Assembly: GCA_009667805.1 (NCBI GenBank)
Contig: CM019063.1
Coordinates: forward strand, 349,498,862-349,562,861
Direction of reading: 5' to 3'
Length of the DNA stretch: 64,000 nt
Source of the DNA: Leptobrachium leishanense
Taxonomy: Eukaryota > Chordata > Amphibia > Anura > Megophryidae
The notes under the pieces are model-generated. The model saw nothing but the letters and a program-made list of their open reading frames with translations. It ran no database searches and was not told the origin of the DNA. The position numbers and the translations under genes are program-made. Shown piece after piece: positions 36,146 to 46,455 of this stretch; within the stretch, counting starts at the first letter, position 1; each line of letters opens with the position of its first letter.

Positions 36146-36985
36146 CTAGCGTCGCTAGGGGGGGTGGCCCGCACCGGGTGACACCACCCCCTAGGGTGAC
36201 ACCATTAAAAAAAGTTACCTCTTTTCCACCCAGCCAGTACAATTAACATAGAATATCCTATGAATGATAATAAAAAGGTCTGTTACAGAAAAAAACGCTA
36301 TTGAAAAGAAAAAAAATAGGAATTTTTTTTTGAAAAATGCCTAATAGATACTAAGAAAAAAATCAACAAATAAACTTTTTACTACAGATTAATGGAATAA
36401 ACGTTTTATTAGATATTGGGTAAAAACGGGAATATTTTTAACACTGAAACCTATGCAGGGTTATTCAGAGAAGGGTGAAAACCTTGGGAATGACTGTAGA
36501 ATTGAAAATTCTAGGGCAAAATAGTCAAACCAGAAAAATTCTCCCATTTATCTCACTTTCCAAATTGGCTATTTGGTCTAGATTGTTCATTCTCCTGGCA
36601 ATTCTCAAGGTTTTCACCTCTCTCTGAATAGCCCTGATGGTGTTCGCCTGAATAAACCTGTCTAATGAAATCATGTAACATCAGGGCATTTCTCTGCTGT
36701 TCGATGTCTCTAAACAGATTTACCATTACTTCTCTATGGGGACTTTCACTGCCGTCGAACAGGCACCGTACTTGCTGGCAGTTTACCAAAATTTGTGTGT
36801 GAGTGTATGAGAGAGCTCCACAGCAATAAACCTCATAGTAATGTGCGCTGTGTATTATGAGCATTCAGTGTTATATGGGAGTACTGATTTATGAGTAAGA
36901 GTAGTTTAAAAAAACAAACCGTAAAACTCGGGGGGGGGGTGAGACCATGAGTTACCGCACCGGGTGACACCAACCCTAGTGAGCG
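36146..36985. mobile_element. hAT element (CAGTGGCGTCACTAGGG family) inside BEL gag-pol
   Basis: The left end has 'GCTAGCGTCGCTAGGGGG' with 'GCACCGGGTGACACC'; the right end has 'GCACCGGGTGACACCAACCC' running to 'TAGTGAGCGC'. These match the termini of the element at 26884-28668 but are more diverged. The flanks TGCCTGCG and CGCCTGCA may be a decayed 8-bp duplication. It interrupts the BEL/Pao reading frame between the gag cysteine motifs and the protease. Inside is a piece of a CAGGGTTATTC long element (36240-36795), itself split by a short MITE. Confidence 0.75.
36456..36636. mobile_element. CAGGGTTATTC foldback MITE, short form
   Basis: 181 bp, with ATG on both sides (36453-36455, 36637-36639). 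The uninterrupted version of the surrounding sequence (CCTATGGGATTCTCC near 34049) proves that ATG is a real 3-bp duplication. It is a palindrome like 30654-30855. Confidence 0.92.
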
Positions 36986-36989
36986 CCTG

Positions 36990-37540
36990 CACATGACCCA
37001 CACTATCACATTCTATGCACTTGATTGAAATTTGCAGTCTTTGGCAAAGTGCTCAGTAGAAGCACAACATCTGAAACATACACCATATGTCTTTAGGAGC
37101 TCCTTGCGCTCTTAGAGTGGTTTCTTTCTAAAGTCAATGCACTTTTTGAGGGGATGTGGCTTCTTATGAATAGGACAAAGACGGTTAGGGTTCTCAATCT
37201 TTTCACCTTGTTTGCACTCGTCAGGAATTGAGGTAGGAGGGGGAAAGACATTAGTCTTCTTTGCTGATACTGGACCCCTGCTGCCTCTGTGATTAAAGTG
37301 CGAGCTGTCGGACATCTGAGGAAGGAAGCCTGAAGCGTGGAACTCGTAGGAAAAACTGTGGTCATTCTTTGTTTCTGCAATGTCTCTTATGAATTCACAA
37401 AAGTAGGAGAAAGGTGGAAAGGAGATTTGGTTCCCTCTTTTATACTTTGCTCCAAGTGCAGTCCATTTTTCCTAGATATTGTATGGCAACTTTAAAACTA
37501 TTGGGAAAAAAGAGAACTGGTAAGCGCCCACAATATGACC
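36990..37540 (-). pseudogene. BEL/Pao gag C-terminus with zinc knuckles
   Basis: On the minus strand: YKRGNQISFPPFSYFCEFIR (about 37440-37380), ending a gag domain, then a cysteine motif RLCPIHKKPHPLKKC (about 37165-37120), then GVCFRCCASTEHFAKDC (about 37085-37035). Both are the zinc-binding motifs typical of BEL/Pao gag. An in-frame TAA near 37113 and frameshifts near 37380 and 37440 inactivate it. Gag similarity fades near 37540, which I take as the truncation point. Confidence 0.7.
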
Positions 37541-39089
37541 TCCAAGTACCCAGCTAATCAGATGAACAGTGGTTTCCCTCAAACCAAAAGACAAATGGAA
37601 CAGAGTATATGTATCTGGTCAGCGCGAGACACACGCAAGGGGACTCGGACGGCTTCTCAAATGACGTCATCCATAATTTAGCATAGTGGGATAAAAAACA
37701 CAAAAGACACCGAACTAAGTGCAGTAGGTTAACAAGTGAGTGAATATTTGTCAAATCTCTTATGGTTGATCAACTCACAAATGTAGAGCCCAAACACTGA
37801 CTCTGAGTGGATAAACGCCTTTGGGTTGTTTGTCTGGAAAGATTTCTCAGGTAACCCACTCCTTGTTATTGGAGGTATCTCATCACGTCCATTCAAGATG
37901 GGAAAGAGAAAAAGAGACAAATCTTGTGTATACCTGGCGTGGTAGTATATAATGTCAGACCATGACAAATGGGAACTCACATTTGATGGAGCTATTCCAA
38001 GCTCGAAACGAACAGCAGATAGGTTTCATAGGTCAAACCCAATAAAGACCCAAAACATGCAGGAACTGGTTCTTCTTTAAAATTTAATACAAGAAATAAA
38101 CAATTAAAACTAGACTACCATCCAGAATGCGTTTCGCCGTCAAAACACGGCTTCATCGGCTGGTCTTTACAATACTGAACCAATATGCATGTTTATATAC
38201 CAAAGAAATTAAGAAAAAACGTCCCCACATGTGTTTAATTGGTGGTCAGCGTGCGTTCTCAGCCTCTTCCTGGAGTTTCTGCATGTTGCTGACCGTTGGC
38301 GTCATCTTGCACAGGCGCATTAGGGACTTCCGCATTCCACAGTACGTTTCACGGCATCATATCCGGTATCGCGGAGCACTGTGCATTCCATTATAGGTAT
38401 ACGCGCACTTCCGGTATCGCGTTTCTCTGGAATTAAGCTGCGATCGGAGTGTAATCAATACATAGTATAGAAAAAAATATTGAAAAGATATAAAAGAATC
38501 CATCATAATCAATGGAATGCAAGTTGACCTCTGTGTAAGCAGGCTGTCTTCCCAAAAGGGAAAAACCAGGGCAAGTCAAAGGGGATTTATATGCCGGTGC
38601 AGTGTACAAAAATTGTAACGGTGAAAATAACTTTCAGCTCTATAGCAGAACTGAATTCTATATAACCATATTATTAATTGCAATATTAAAAATCATGTGT
38701 GTGTGGCCACAATCTAAGTGATCTATAGCTCTAAACATAATATAATAAATGACTATCTAAGTAATTTAGCAATTATAAATTGAATATGATGTAGGTCAAA
38801 AATTACATACTAAGTTTTTAAATTATGTGAAACCACAATGCCAAGTGCATTGTAGAAGTGTATGTGTATCGACCGATATATAGCATTAGGTACTCCTAAT
38901 GTGTAGGTGATGACATGTATGCAAAAATGTCTGTAACTGTATCTTATATAAGATCTCGCAAATAGTGCAAAAGGTGTCTGAGGTTTATATACAAAAATAA
39001 ATAAACTGGACCATCCTCCAAAAAACGGGGAAGGCAAGATAGCATATCTAAAGGTATAATAGGAGAAAAACTTTCCACAAAAAGGGATT
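37541..39089. other. unassigned sequence, probably old retroelement
   Basis: No coding sequence. It contains the hammerhead-like motif at 38121-38163, whose sequence context recalls the terminal repeats of Penelope-like elements. Confidence 0.4.
38121..38163 (-). ncRNA. hammerhead-ribozyme-like motif (degenerate)
   Basis: On the minus strand a 'CCGATGA' core box, a stem-loop GCCGT...ACGGC with the 6-nt loop GTTTTG, then 'GAAAC' followed by GC. This is the core layout of a type I hammerhead (CUGAUGA - stem II - GAAA). One core base is changed (CCGATGA for CTGATGA) and stems I and III are not convincing, so it is probably inactive. Minimal hammerheads of this kind are known in Penelope-like retroelements. 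Confidence 0.35.
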
Positions 39090-39620
39090 AGGGATGTGCG
39101 TTTCAGGTTTCGGAATTTTGACGAAATTTCCCGATTCGTGCATTCGAATTCGGACGATTTTCCGAATTGGTCCGGATCCGAAAAACGCTAGATCCGAAAA
39201 TATTTCCGAACCGAAACGAGAATTTTCGGAATGTTCAAATGGATTTAAAATGTGTAAAATTTAAATTTATTTTCGTTGTATTCATGATTTCGGTTCCATT
39301 CGGGATTTCGTTTCCATTTCAGTAATCCGTAATTTTGGACATCGTATTTTTTTTTTTATCGGTTATAAATAATCGGATTCTAACTTTGAAAATAATGTAT
39401 CGATGCATTATCATAATTAATCATATATCATTCATTTTTCATTTTCATTCCAATTCCATGACATTGACTACTTGACCATTTTCCAATGATCCTATAATTC
39501 TGTCGATACGATAAGATCCGATAATTCTGTCGATACGATCCGTTAATTCTGTCGATACGATCCGATAATTCTGTTGATATGGCCAATAATCCTGTTGATA
39601 CGGTAATTCTGCCCATTCAA
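39090..39620. mobile_element. AT-rich DNA element, left part
   Basis: Starts near 'TAGGGATGTGCGTTTCAGG' and continues with a purine/pyrimidine-biased block of TTCGGAT/CCGAAT motifs. A tandem repeat of about 22 bp built on 'ATTCTGTCGATACGATCCG' (about 39493-39605) follows. Short stretches of the same tandem motif recur at 44750-44800, upstream of the Myb-like pseudogene. No right end was identified. Confidence 0.4.
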
Positions 39621-39982
39621 TGTTTTTTTTTGTTTATTGGATAAAGAAGATCCTTTTTTTCTTATAAATGAATATTGAATAATGCATTGCACAATTTTAT
39701 TTAATCATATTAAAATTTTTAAAATCGACTATGAAAGGGACAAAAATTAACATAACTATTTAAAAAAATGCAAAATTGACCCAAATGGTCTGACTTTAAA
39801 AAAAATAAAAAAAACAGAATAAAACTTAGGTTTTAAAATGGAAAAAAAGCTGAACAAAGTTACAAAATTATCAGAAACGAAAAATAAAATGATTTAAAAA
39901 AACAAAAAAAATAAAATAAAAAGAATGCAGCAGCATATTATAAATACGCACACTGTGGGGAACAAAACAAGCACCTCTCTGC
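39621..39982. other. no gene seen
   Basis: A/T-rich sequence with A-runs and no open frame. Confidence 0.5.
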
Positions 39983-39990
39983 GCGCCGCG

Positions 39991-42499
39991 CAGTGGTGTA
40001 TTTAGGTTTTGTGCTGCCCTAGGCCTGACTAAATTCGGGCACCCCCAATTTAAATTTGACGCACCCCTTCCTGTCAAGGGCACACCTCTTCCTGGTTAAT
40101 CCCCACCCTTCCTCTTTAAGCTCCGCCTTTTCCTCTCTTTATATTAAAAGTGGATACCAAGTGCCTACTTGTATATTTTATATACCATTTCAAATGTATC
40201 TATTGAGATAAAGAAAATTATGAAATGTTTAAATTCAAGTATTTTTACAAAGAACAGCCACGCATGTCAAGTGAACGGGATCACAGCCGCTCTAATTGGT
40301 GGAACAATAAAATCCACAGAAACGTGCACTGCATATGAGCATATCACAGAGCTGCATAGCAATAAAACCCACAGAAATGGGCACTGTGTATGAGCATATC
40401 AGAGCTGCAAAGCAATAAAACCCACAGAAATGTGCAGTGTGTATGAGCATATCACAGAACTGCACAGCAATAAAACTCACAGTAATGTGCAGTGTGTATG
40501 AGCGTATCCCAGAGCTCCAGGGCAATAAAACTCACAGTAATATGCAGTGTGTATCACAGAATCCACAGCAATAAAACTCCCAGCAATGCAATATGCGGTG
40601 TGTATGAGTGCATCAGAATTCACAGCAATAAAACTCACAGCAATGCAATGTGTGGTGTGTGTCAGCGTATCAGAATCCACAGCAATAAAACTCCCAGCAA
40701 TGCAATGTGCGGTGTGTATGAGTGCATCAGAATCCACTGCAATAAAACTCCCAGCAATGCAATGTGCGGTGTGTATGAGTGCATCAGAATCCACAGCAAT
40801 AAAACTCCCAGCAATGCAAAGTGCGGTGTGTATGAGTGCATCAGAATCCACTGCAATAAAACTCCCAGCAAACCGAGTGTGTATGAGCACACAGCAATTA
40901 TTTATTCTACATTTACCGGCCTCTGTCCGCGGTAGGTCTGTGTGCAGAGTCAGCAGGGACTGTGTACAGACTCAGCAGGAGGTCCCTCCAGGCCACGTTA
41001 GGATCACGGCTGTGCCTGTGCGTGGAGCCATCTTGTCAGCAGTGGGGTGCCACTGCCAGAGGGTGCACCGTGGCTTTGATTCCCTTCCCGGTGGGTGTTC
41101 AGTCCAGAATAGAGTGACAGTCCATGTTAACGAAAGGGCGGGCAGCTGCGTGCATGCGTGTCACGTGGTTAAGCCAGTCAGGTGGTACTGAGACTCAGTA
41201 CCACCTGACTGGCCGGACCGAGTGTGACCTGCACGCAAGCAGCCTCACCAGCCTCACCAGCTCAATGACAAATTTCTATCACTGCAGGCAGTGCTGGTTA
41301 AGGAAAGGTCCACTTTAAACAGCAGTAAGCAGACAGGGCTTCATATTCTGCTGAACCCCCCCCCCCCCTTTACCTGCCGTTTACTGTCCTCTTCTCTCTC
41401 TGGACACAAATCACATCCCCCTCCCCTCTCCTAGAGCTGCTGTGGGGCAGGGGAGGAGCTATGGAGGGAGGAGAGGGGGATTTTTATTCTATTCGATTTT
41501 ATTCTGTATGCAAACGCCCTGCTCCGCTGCTCATGGTTTGAGAACACAGCTCAAAGCTGACACACAGTGACAGTGGCACCTCCTAGTACCCCCTAATGAC
41601 ACCCCAATAATCACTGGTACCTGGGGCGGCCCGCCCTCCGCCACTCCTCTAAGTACACCACTGCTCTGGTGATATGCTCACACACAAGTTTGGCGAACTG
41701 CCACCAAGTACGGTGCTGTTTGAAGGCAGTGCAAATCCCCATAGAGAAGTAATGGTTAATCTATTCAGAGAACACCAAACAGCAGAAAAATGTCAGTGAA
41801 ATGCCCTGATGTTCGGTGGTTTCAATCAGCAGGTTTATTCAGGCGAACCCCATAGGTTTCAATGTTAAAAATATTCCCGTTTTTTATGCAATATCTAATA
41901 AACCATTTATTATTTTAATCTGCAGTAAAAAGTCTTTATTTATTTATTGATTTTTTTTGTACCTTTTAGTCATGTTTCAGAATTTTTTGGGCTAAATTCC
42001 CCACCTTTTTTTTAATAGCGGTTCTCCTCTTTCTGTAATAGAACTTTTTATTATCAATCATAGGATCTTATATGTAAATTCCAGACATTTTCGTTCAGTA
42101 GTTCTTTTGAAAACAGCAGGCCATAGGTTTGCGGTGGCAGCATACAGCAGCCGACTCCATGCACTTTGGGGACCCTGCGGTGAATGGTGAATTTTATTCC
42201 CCGAAGTGCAGGGAACTACAGAACACCAAAATGTTGGCGTCATTTCGGTGCTCTGTAAGTAACCCAATTAGTGGTGAGGTTTTTTGTTGCCCCCTGGAAA
42301 GTGAAAGCCTAGGCCTTGCCTACCCAGAACATACTTGAAAATTAGTGACATCTCAATGTTTCCTTGCTGGTAAAATAGTTTGCAATAGTTTGCAAAATAG
42401 TTTTTTTTTTAGGGGTGGGGCCACCCAGCGGGCCGCCGCCCCCTGGAAAGTGCCGCCCTAGGCCTGGGCCTTGTTGGCCTAGGCCAAAATACACCAGTG
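39991..42499. mobile_element. hAT element with internal tandem array
   Basis: The ends are 'CAGTGGTGTATTTAGG' and the imperfect inverse of 'CCAAAATACACCAGTG'. A perfect 8-bp duplication GCGCCGCG lies at 39983-39990 and 42500-42507. 'TGCCCTAGGCC' near each end is a subterminal inverted repeat. Inside are a tandem array (40325-40885), a second internal terminus-like block (41640-41675), and an inverted piece of a CAGGGTTATTC long element (about 41690-42255). No transposase is encoded. Confidence 0.9.
40325..40885. repeat. tandem repeat, about 58-64 bp unit
   Basis: About nine or ten units containing 'CAGCAATAAAACTC' followed by 'GTGTGTATGAG'. The left four units (AACCCACAGAAATGTGCAG type) and the right five (CTCCCAGCAATGCAATGTG type) form two subfamilies. 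Single, unexpanded versions of the unit are present at about 27012-27062 and 36815-36865. Confidence 0.85.
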
Positions 42500-42507
42500 G
42501 CGCCGCG

Positions 42508-43133
42508 GTATAATTAATGCAGCAGCATATGAATATGAAAATCCATCCACACACTGCGGGGAAGCAGCTGTCTGCGGTATAATTTATTTCTGTATACGTC
42601 TGTGTTATATCTATGTATATGATATGTATCCTGTTTGTATATTATAACTTAGTTAAAATGCAATAAAATTAGAATTTTCATTTTTCAATAATTTACAAGG
42701 TGTAAATTATTTTTTTTCACATTTAATTTTTAACATGCGAGCGTTTATGGTTGTAAATATTTTCTATGAGTTGCGCTTGTTAAAAAAATTAGAGATGGGG
42801 GACTTCTTTTGTTAAATACATTTTTTTTGGGTGAAAATGCTTACACAATTTTTAACAAACGGGCGGCGCAACCCATACAAAAATAATTAGTGCAGCTCAG
42901 CATCATTGTTCACAATCACATTATAATTGAAATGGGAATGGGAACAATATTGCTGCATTAGCAAAAAAAAAAGCAATTTATTTTTTAAAATTTATTTACG
43001 TAATATTTAATTAATTATTTTTTTTTAATCTAAATTTTTTTTAACATGGTCAATGGTCATGTTTTGAACTTGGTATGGTTGGAAAGGCTAAAATCTGGCC
43101 TATCCAACAATACCAAACATTAACCCCTAGGTA
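42508..43133. other. AT-rich transposon debris
   Basis: 42600-42790 is an inverted, diverged copy of 45595-45740 (shared 'AACAAGCGCAACTCATA' and 'TTGTAAATTATTGAAAA' on the minus strand). It contains no gene. Confidence 0.5.
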
Positions 43134-43138
43134 GGTGG

Positions 43139-44324
43139 TGTGGCAGACTAGATCTATATTTCTATCTCTATATAAAGATCTGCCTGTATATATGTGTTTA
43201 TCTCCTCCATATAGAGTTATGTTCATATTTGTGTCTGACCATTTGGTAAGTGTATCCCTGGGTTTTCAGCTGAAATGTAATCAAAAGGTTTAGCTTTCTC
43301 CCTTGGGGGGAGGATGTAACACGTAGCTGTAAAAAGGGAATTTCTTTTGTACACTGCCATAGCAAATCACACCTTAGCAGACAAATCGGCACCAAGAGAG
43401 CTGAACCCGATCTTCAAAGAAAGGAAGCACATCCTTGATCTCCACGGGGGGGGGGGGTCTGGAGGGAAGAGGGACGCCTTTGGGCAATTAAAGATTAATT
43501 GACAAGCTTACTGAGCATGACCGAGAATTGCACGCTGGGAAATGAAGTCCAGGACACTGGGCCATTGGGGGATGGGGGCTGGAAAGATCAGGAAGTTTAT
43601 AAATTCAGAACACTGGCCATGTGCTTTTGGCTGATCACTTGGGGTTCCTTCTAAAGAGGACTGATCTGTCCATGCTCTATCTCTAGACTCCAGGAGGCCA
43701 TAGAGGAATAGCTCTTCGTAAGTAACGCTCTATGGTTAAACCTTTTTCTTTATATTCTGCTGTGTATTGTATAAGTAATTGATTTATTCTAGTTATGATT
43801 TTTTATGTAGCTAAGCACTGATTTTTCTATCCTAAATAAACAAAAAGTATTTAAGTTTTGACTCTGGCTGATCAAATCCACGCTAACTAAGAGATTGGGA
43901 GAATTGCTATTTGCCTTAAGCTCGGTTATATATAAGAAATTGCGTGTTGCGGTCGTCAGGAAACGGCAGGGAATTGTGGGAATTGTAGTCACTGTCCGAG
44001 TCTAGGATAGTGCGGCTGCTAAGCCCTGCGTCTCCTGTTGCGACGCGCATTGTGTCCGTGAGGACTGGTGGCAGCGTTACTAATAGAATAAGAAAGTGAG
44101 TTCCAGGATTGTGGGAGACGTAGTTATTTTGCGCTTCAGGAGAAGACTGGCGCTGTGTTGCAATCCTGGGATCAGTATATCGCGCTCTACGTGCCTGTTG
44201 TGAGAGGTAGTGTGGCCAGGACGGGTAGAGAAGTGCGCGTAATTATCTGGGTCTAGTATAGACAGATAGTGCGCGGCTTAACCCGGCGTCCTTGCGCAGC
44301 AGCGTGCGTAGTTGGGTCGTGACA
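43139..44324 (+). mobile_element. solo LTR, 1.19 kb, retrovirus- or Gypsy-like
   Basis: Runs from 'TGTGGCAGACTAG' to 'GGTCGTGACA', with GGTGG on both sides (43134-43138, 44325-44329). It contains a TATA box 'TTTATAAATTC' near 43597 and a polyadenylation signal AATAAA near 43838, in the right order for a plus-strand promoter. No internal region follows. The 5-bp duplication is low in complexity, so the borders are less sure than for the other LTRs. Confidence 0.65.
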
Positions 44325-44409
44325 GGTGGCGCCACGGATTGGGAGATCGGGGGGGTCATTGGAATGGATTGGAACCCCCGATCTCCACCATTGGTGGCTG
44401 GCAACCTAG

Positions 44410-44580
44410 GGGGTTAACTCCAGAATTTACTCTATTTTAACATCCCGATGTGAAACATCGGGACTTTTGCATTAGATTTCGACCATTTTTATTTTTTTAA
44501 CTTTTGGATAGTCGAAAATAAAAATCTATCCAAAGTCCCAATGTTTCACATCTGAACTTTGTTTGAATAGAGTAAGTCAG
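44410..44580. mobile_element. palindromic MITE
   Basis: The ends are 'TTACTCTATTTTAACATCC' and the inverse of 'TTTGAATAGAGTAA'. A longer inner stem 'GATGTGAAACATCGGGACTT' pairs with 'AAGTCCCAATGTTTCACATC', with an AT-rich loop of about 60 nt. The target duplication is unclear. Confidence 0.5.
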
Positions 44581-44954
44581 TGCGCGTGCGGCCGCTAAAC
44601 GTATATACATTAAAATTTTCTAACCATCAGCACACTGGATGGATATAGCACTGTTGCTGTGTCCAGCGTCCTGATACTGAGTTCCTGACCGTTAGAAAAT
44701 CTGACTGCCCCTGCCAGTGCCTATATGTTATTTCCATTGATCCGATATTTCTGTTGATATGATAGTTCTGTCGAGATACGATAATTCTGTCGTAGTCGGA
44801 TCATTTACGTCCGTGGTTCGCGCATGATGATGGGATATGTCCATGATGAGATACGCGCGTTTGTCCGTCTCCATTACGGCCTGTCGTAAACTTTACGGAG
44901 CCATTGTAGAGTTTGAGAATTTTTCAGACAGACCAAAAAAAAAACCATCCCATC

Positions 44955-45308
44955 ATGGCTCAAACTCAAAGAGAGTCCTATTGGACGCAGAACACGTCAT
45001 CCCCCTTCCACCCCAGAGACACCCAGAAGCGGACCAGCAACATGGCATTTGAGGAGATGCCGGTGGAGCTGGTTCACAATTTCGCATCTTCGAGAAGCGT
45101 GACTATGACTGCTGTAAGGGCCCTTACGGCAGGAAGAACAATGTCCGCAAGGACCGTATCCTAGCTTGCACCACCCTCCTGGAAAAAGGACCGAAGTAGT
45201 AACGAGTCTAACGTGACCAGCTGCGGAAGCGCTGGTCTGACCTGAAGACGCGTGAGGACCAAGGACTGGAGGAGCAATTGAGGCACATCCGGCGTGTCAT
45301 AGCCAAAC
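44955..45308 (+). pseudogene. Myb/SANT-like protein exon, decayed copy
   Basis: Starts MAQTQRESYWTQNT. After a frameshift near 45085 it shares DCCKGPYGRKNNVRKDRIL and, further on, LRKRWSDLKTRE and RRVIAKR with the open copy at 51610-51967. It also carries stop codons near 45197. The pattern RKxWSDLKxR resembles the DNA-binding Myb/SANT-like proteins encoded by PIF/Harbinger-type transposons. It ends at the same splice donor as the other copy: AAAC followed by GTAAGT at 45309. No transposase gene is seen nearby. Confidence 0.6.
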
Positions 45309-45818
45309 GTAAGTGTTATGTTATCTTATTTTGTAAAGCACTGCGCAAACTGTTGGCGCTTTATAAATCCTGTATATAATAATAATGTGCTTGCATGTGC
45401 TACTAATGTGCATAGAAATACGTTGATTGATCTAGTCCTTTTTTATGCAATGTGTATACTGTATAGCTTTGCGTTTTCAGGACTCTCATACATGCATTTT
45501 TGGTTTTGCCATAGCTCTTCTTTTTTGTGATATTACGTATTCGTGAAAATTGTGATATTTGATGTATTTAGATGAATGTGTTAATTTATTTAACAAGCGC
45601 AACTCATATAAAATATAACCGCAAACGTTCGCATGTTAAAATGTGAAAAAAAAACACTTTACACATTGTAAATTATTGAAAATTCCAATTTTATTGCATT
45701 TTTTGGTTATAATACAGACAGGACATGACGCATACATATAATAATGATATATTATGAATCTGCCGAGTCTGCCGGAAAGAACGATATATAACATGTCTGG
45801 GTCATATAATAAAATAAG
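45309..45818. other. downstream part of the Myb-like unit
   Basis: After the splice donor the sequence tracks 51968-52200 for about 240 bp (shared 'GCGCAAACTGTTGGCGCT' and 'TAAATCCTGTATATAATAAT'). It then runs into AT-rich DNA that is inverted relative to 42600-42790. No acceptor or further exon was identified. Confidence 0.5.
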
Positions 45819-46455
45819 TGTTAGGGATCTGGAAGTGGAACCCAGGATGCGGAGAGGAGGAAGATGAAGACAATGATGCAGGATGCTTTTAGGCTGAAGA
45901 TAGGTCTAGACGTTCCGAGGTCAGGGCTGGCGGCAAGAATCGTGGTCGTGAGGAAAGCGAAGGTTGGCAACGGGGAGGTCAATCAGATTGTATATAAGGA
46001 TAGTTTAAGGGTTAAACAGGGATAGCTCTTGCAGCAGCGATAGCACAAAATCAATGAGCATTTTGTCTGTGGCATTCAGGAGTTTTATGGGCAGTCAGGA
46101 GCCAGTTCCGCCCACCCACCAGCCCCACCTCTCCCTTCTCTCCCTCCTCTGATTGGAGCTGTTAGGGGAGACTCCCGGCCTCACCTTGGACCTTCCCTTC
46201 GTCTCAGGTGTTGAGGCCACGCCCCCCACCCGATCCACCGTGCACACGCTGACCCGCCCAGACGCCGACTACTCTGGGAATCCCCGCCATCTTGGATGGA
46301 CAGAGGACCCTGCGGCCGGCGCCCGGACACCACAGCCCGTGCACTCGGGTCGGGAGAGCGGCGTCCCAACCCTGTCGTATTCCGGGGGATGTCCTCGGGA
46401 CCCGGGTGAGTCAGAGAGGTCGGGGAACCGGCAGGGCGGTCGTCGGATCCTGACA
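45819..46455 (-). repeat. 3' LTR of the chromovirus
   Basis: 637 bp. Pol reads through the polypurine tract and ends inside this LTR at 46181. The TATA-like ATAAAA and start-site block GCTCATTGATT are present as in the other LTR. Confidence 0.95.

Larger units (their letters stand above)
33078..37540 (-). mobile_element. BEL/Pao retrotransposon interior, interrupted and chimeric
   Basis: In minus-strand order: gag end with two cysteine motifs (37480-36990), a hAT insertion, aspartic protease (36140-35500), RT start (35497-35090), an RPL6 cDNA fragment (about 35065-34432), integrase C-terminus (34430-34345), a CAGGGTTATTC element (34342-33419), and the last pol residues (33418-33267). The central RT, RNase H and integrase core are absent; RPL6 sequence lies where they should be. 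The left side ends at the LTR at 33077. The right side is cut off at about 37540. Confidence 0.75.

Noticed and set aside
44327..44338. TGGCGCCACGGA after the 43139-44324 LTR, considered as a tRNA-Lys-type primer-binding site
   Set aside because: GGTGG on both sides of the LTR fits a target duplication of a solo LTR, and no retroviral internal sequence follows. The match is probably chance, though the low-complexity duplication leaves some doubt.
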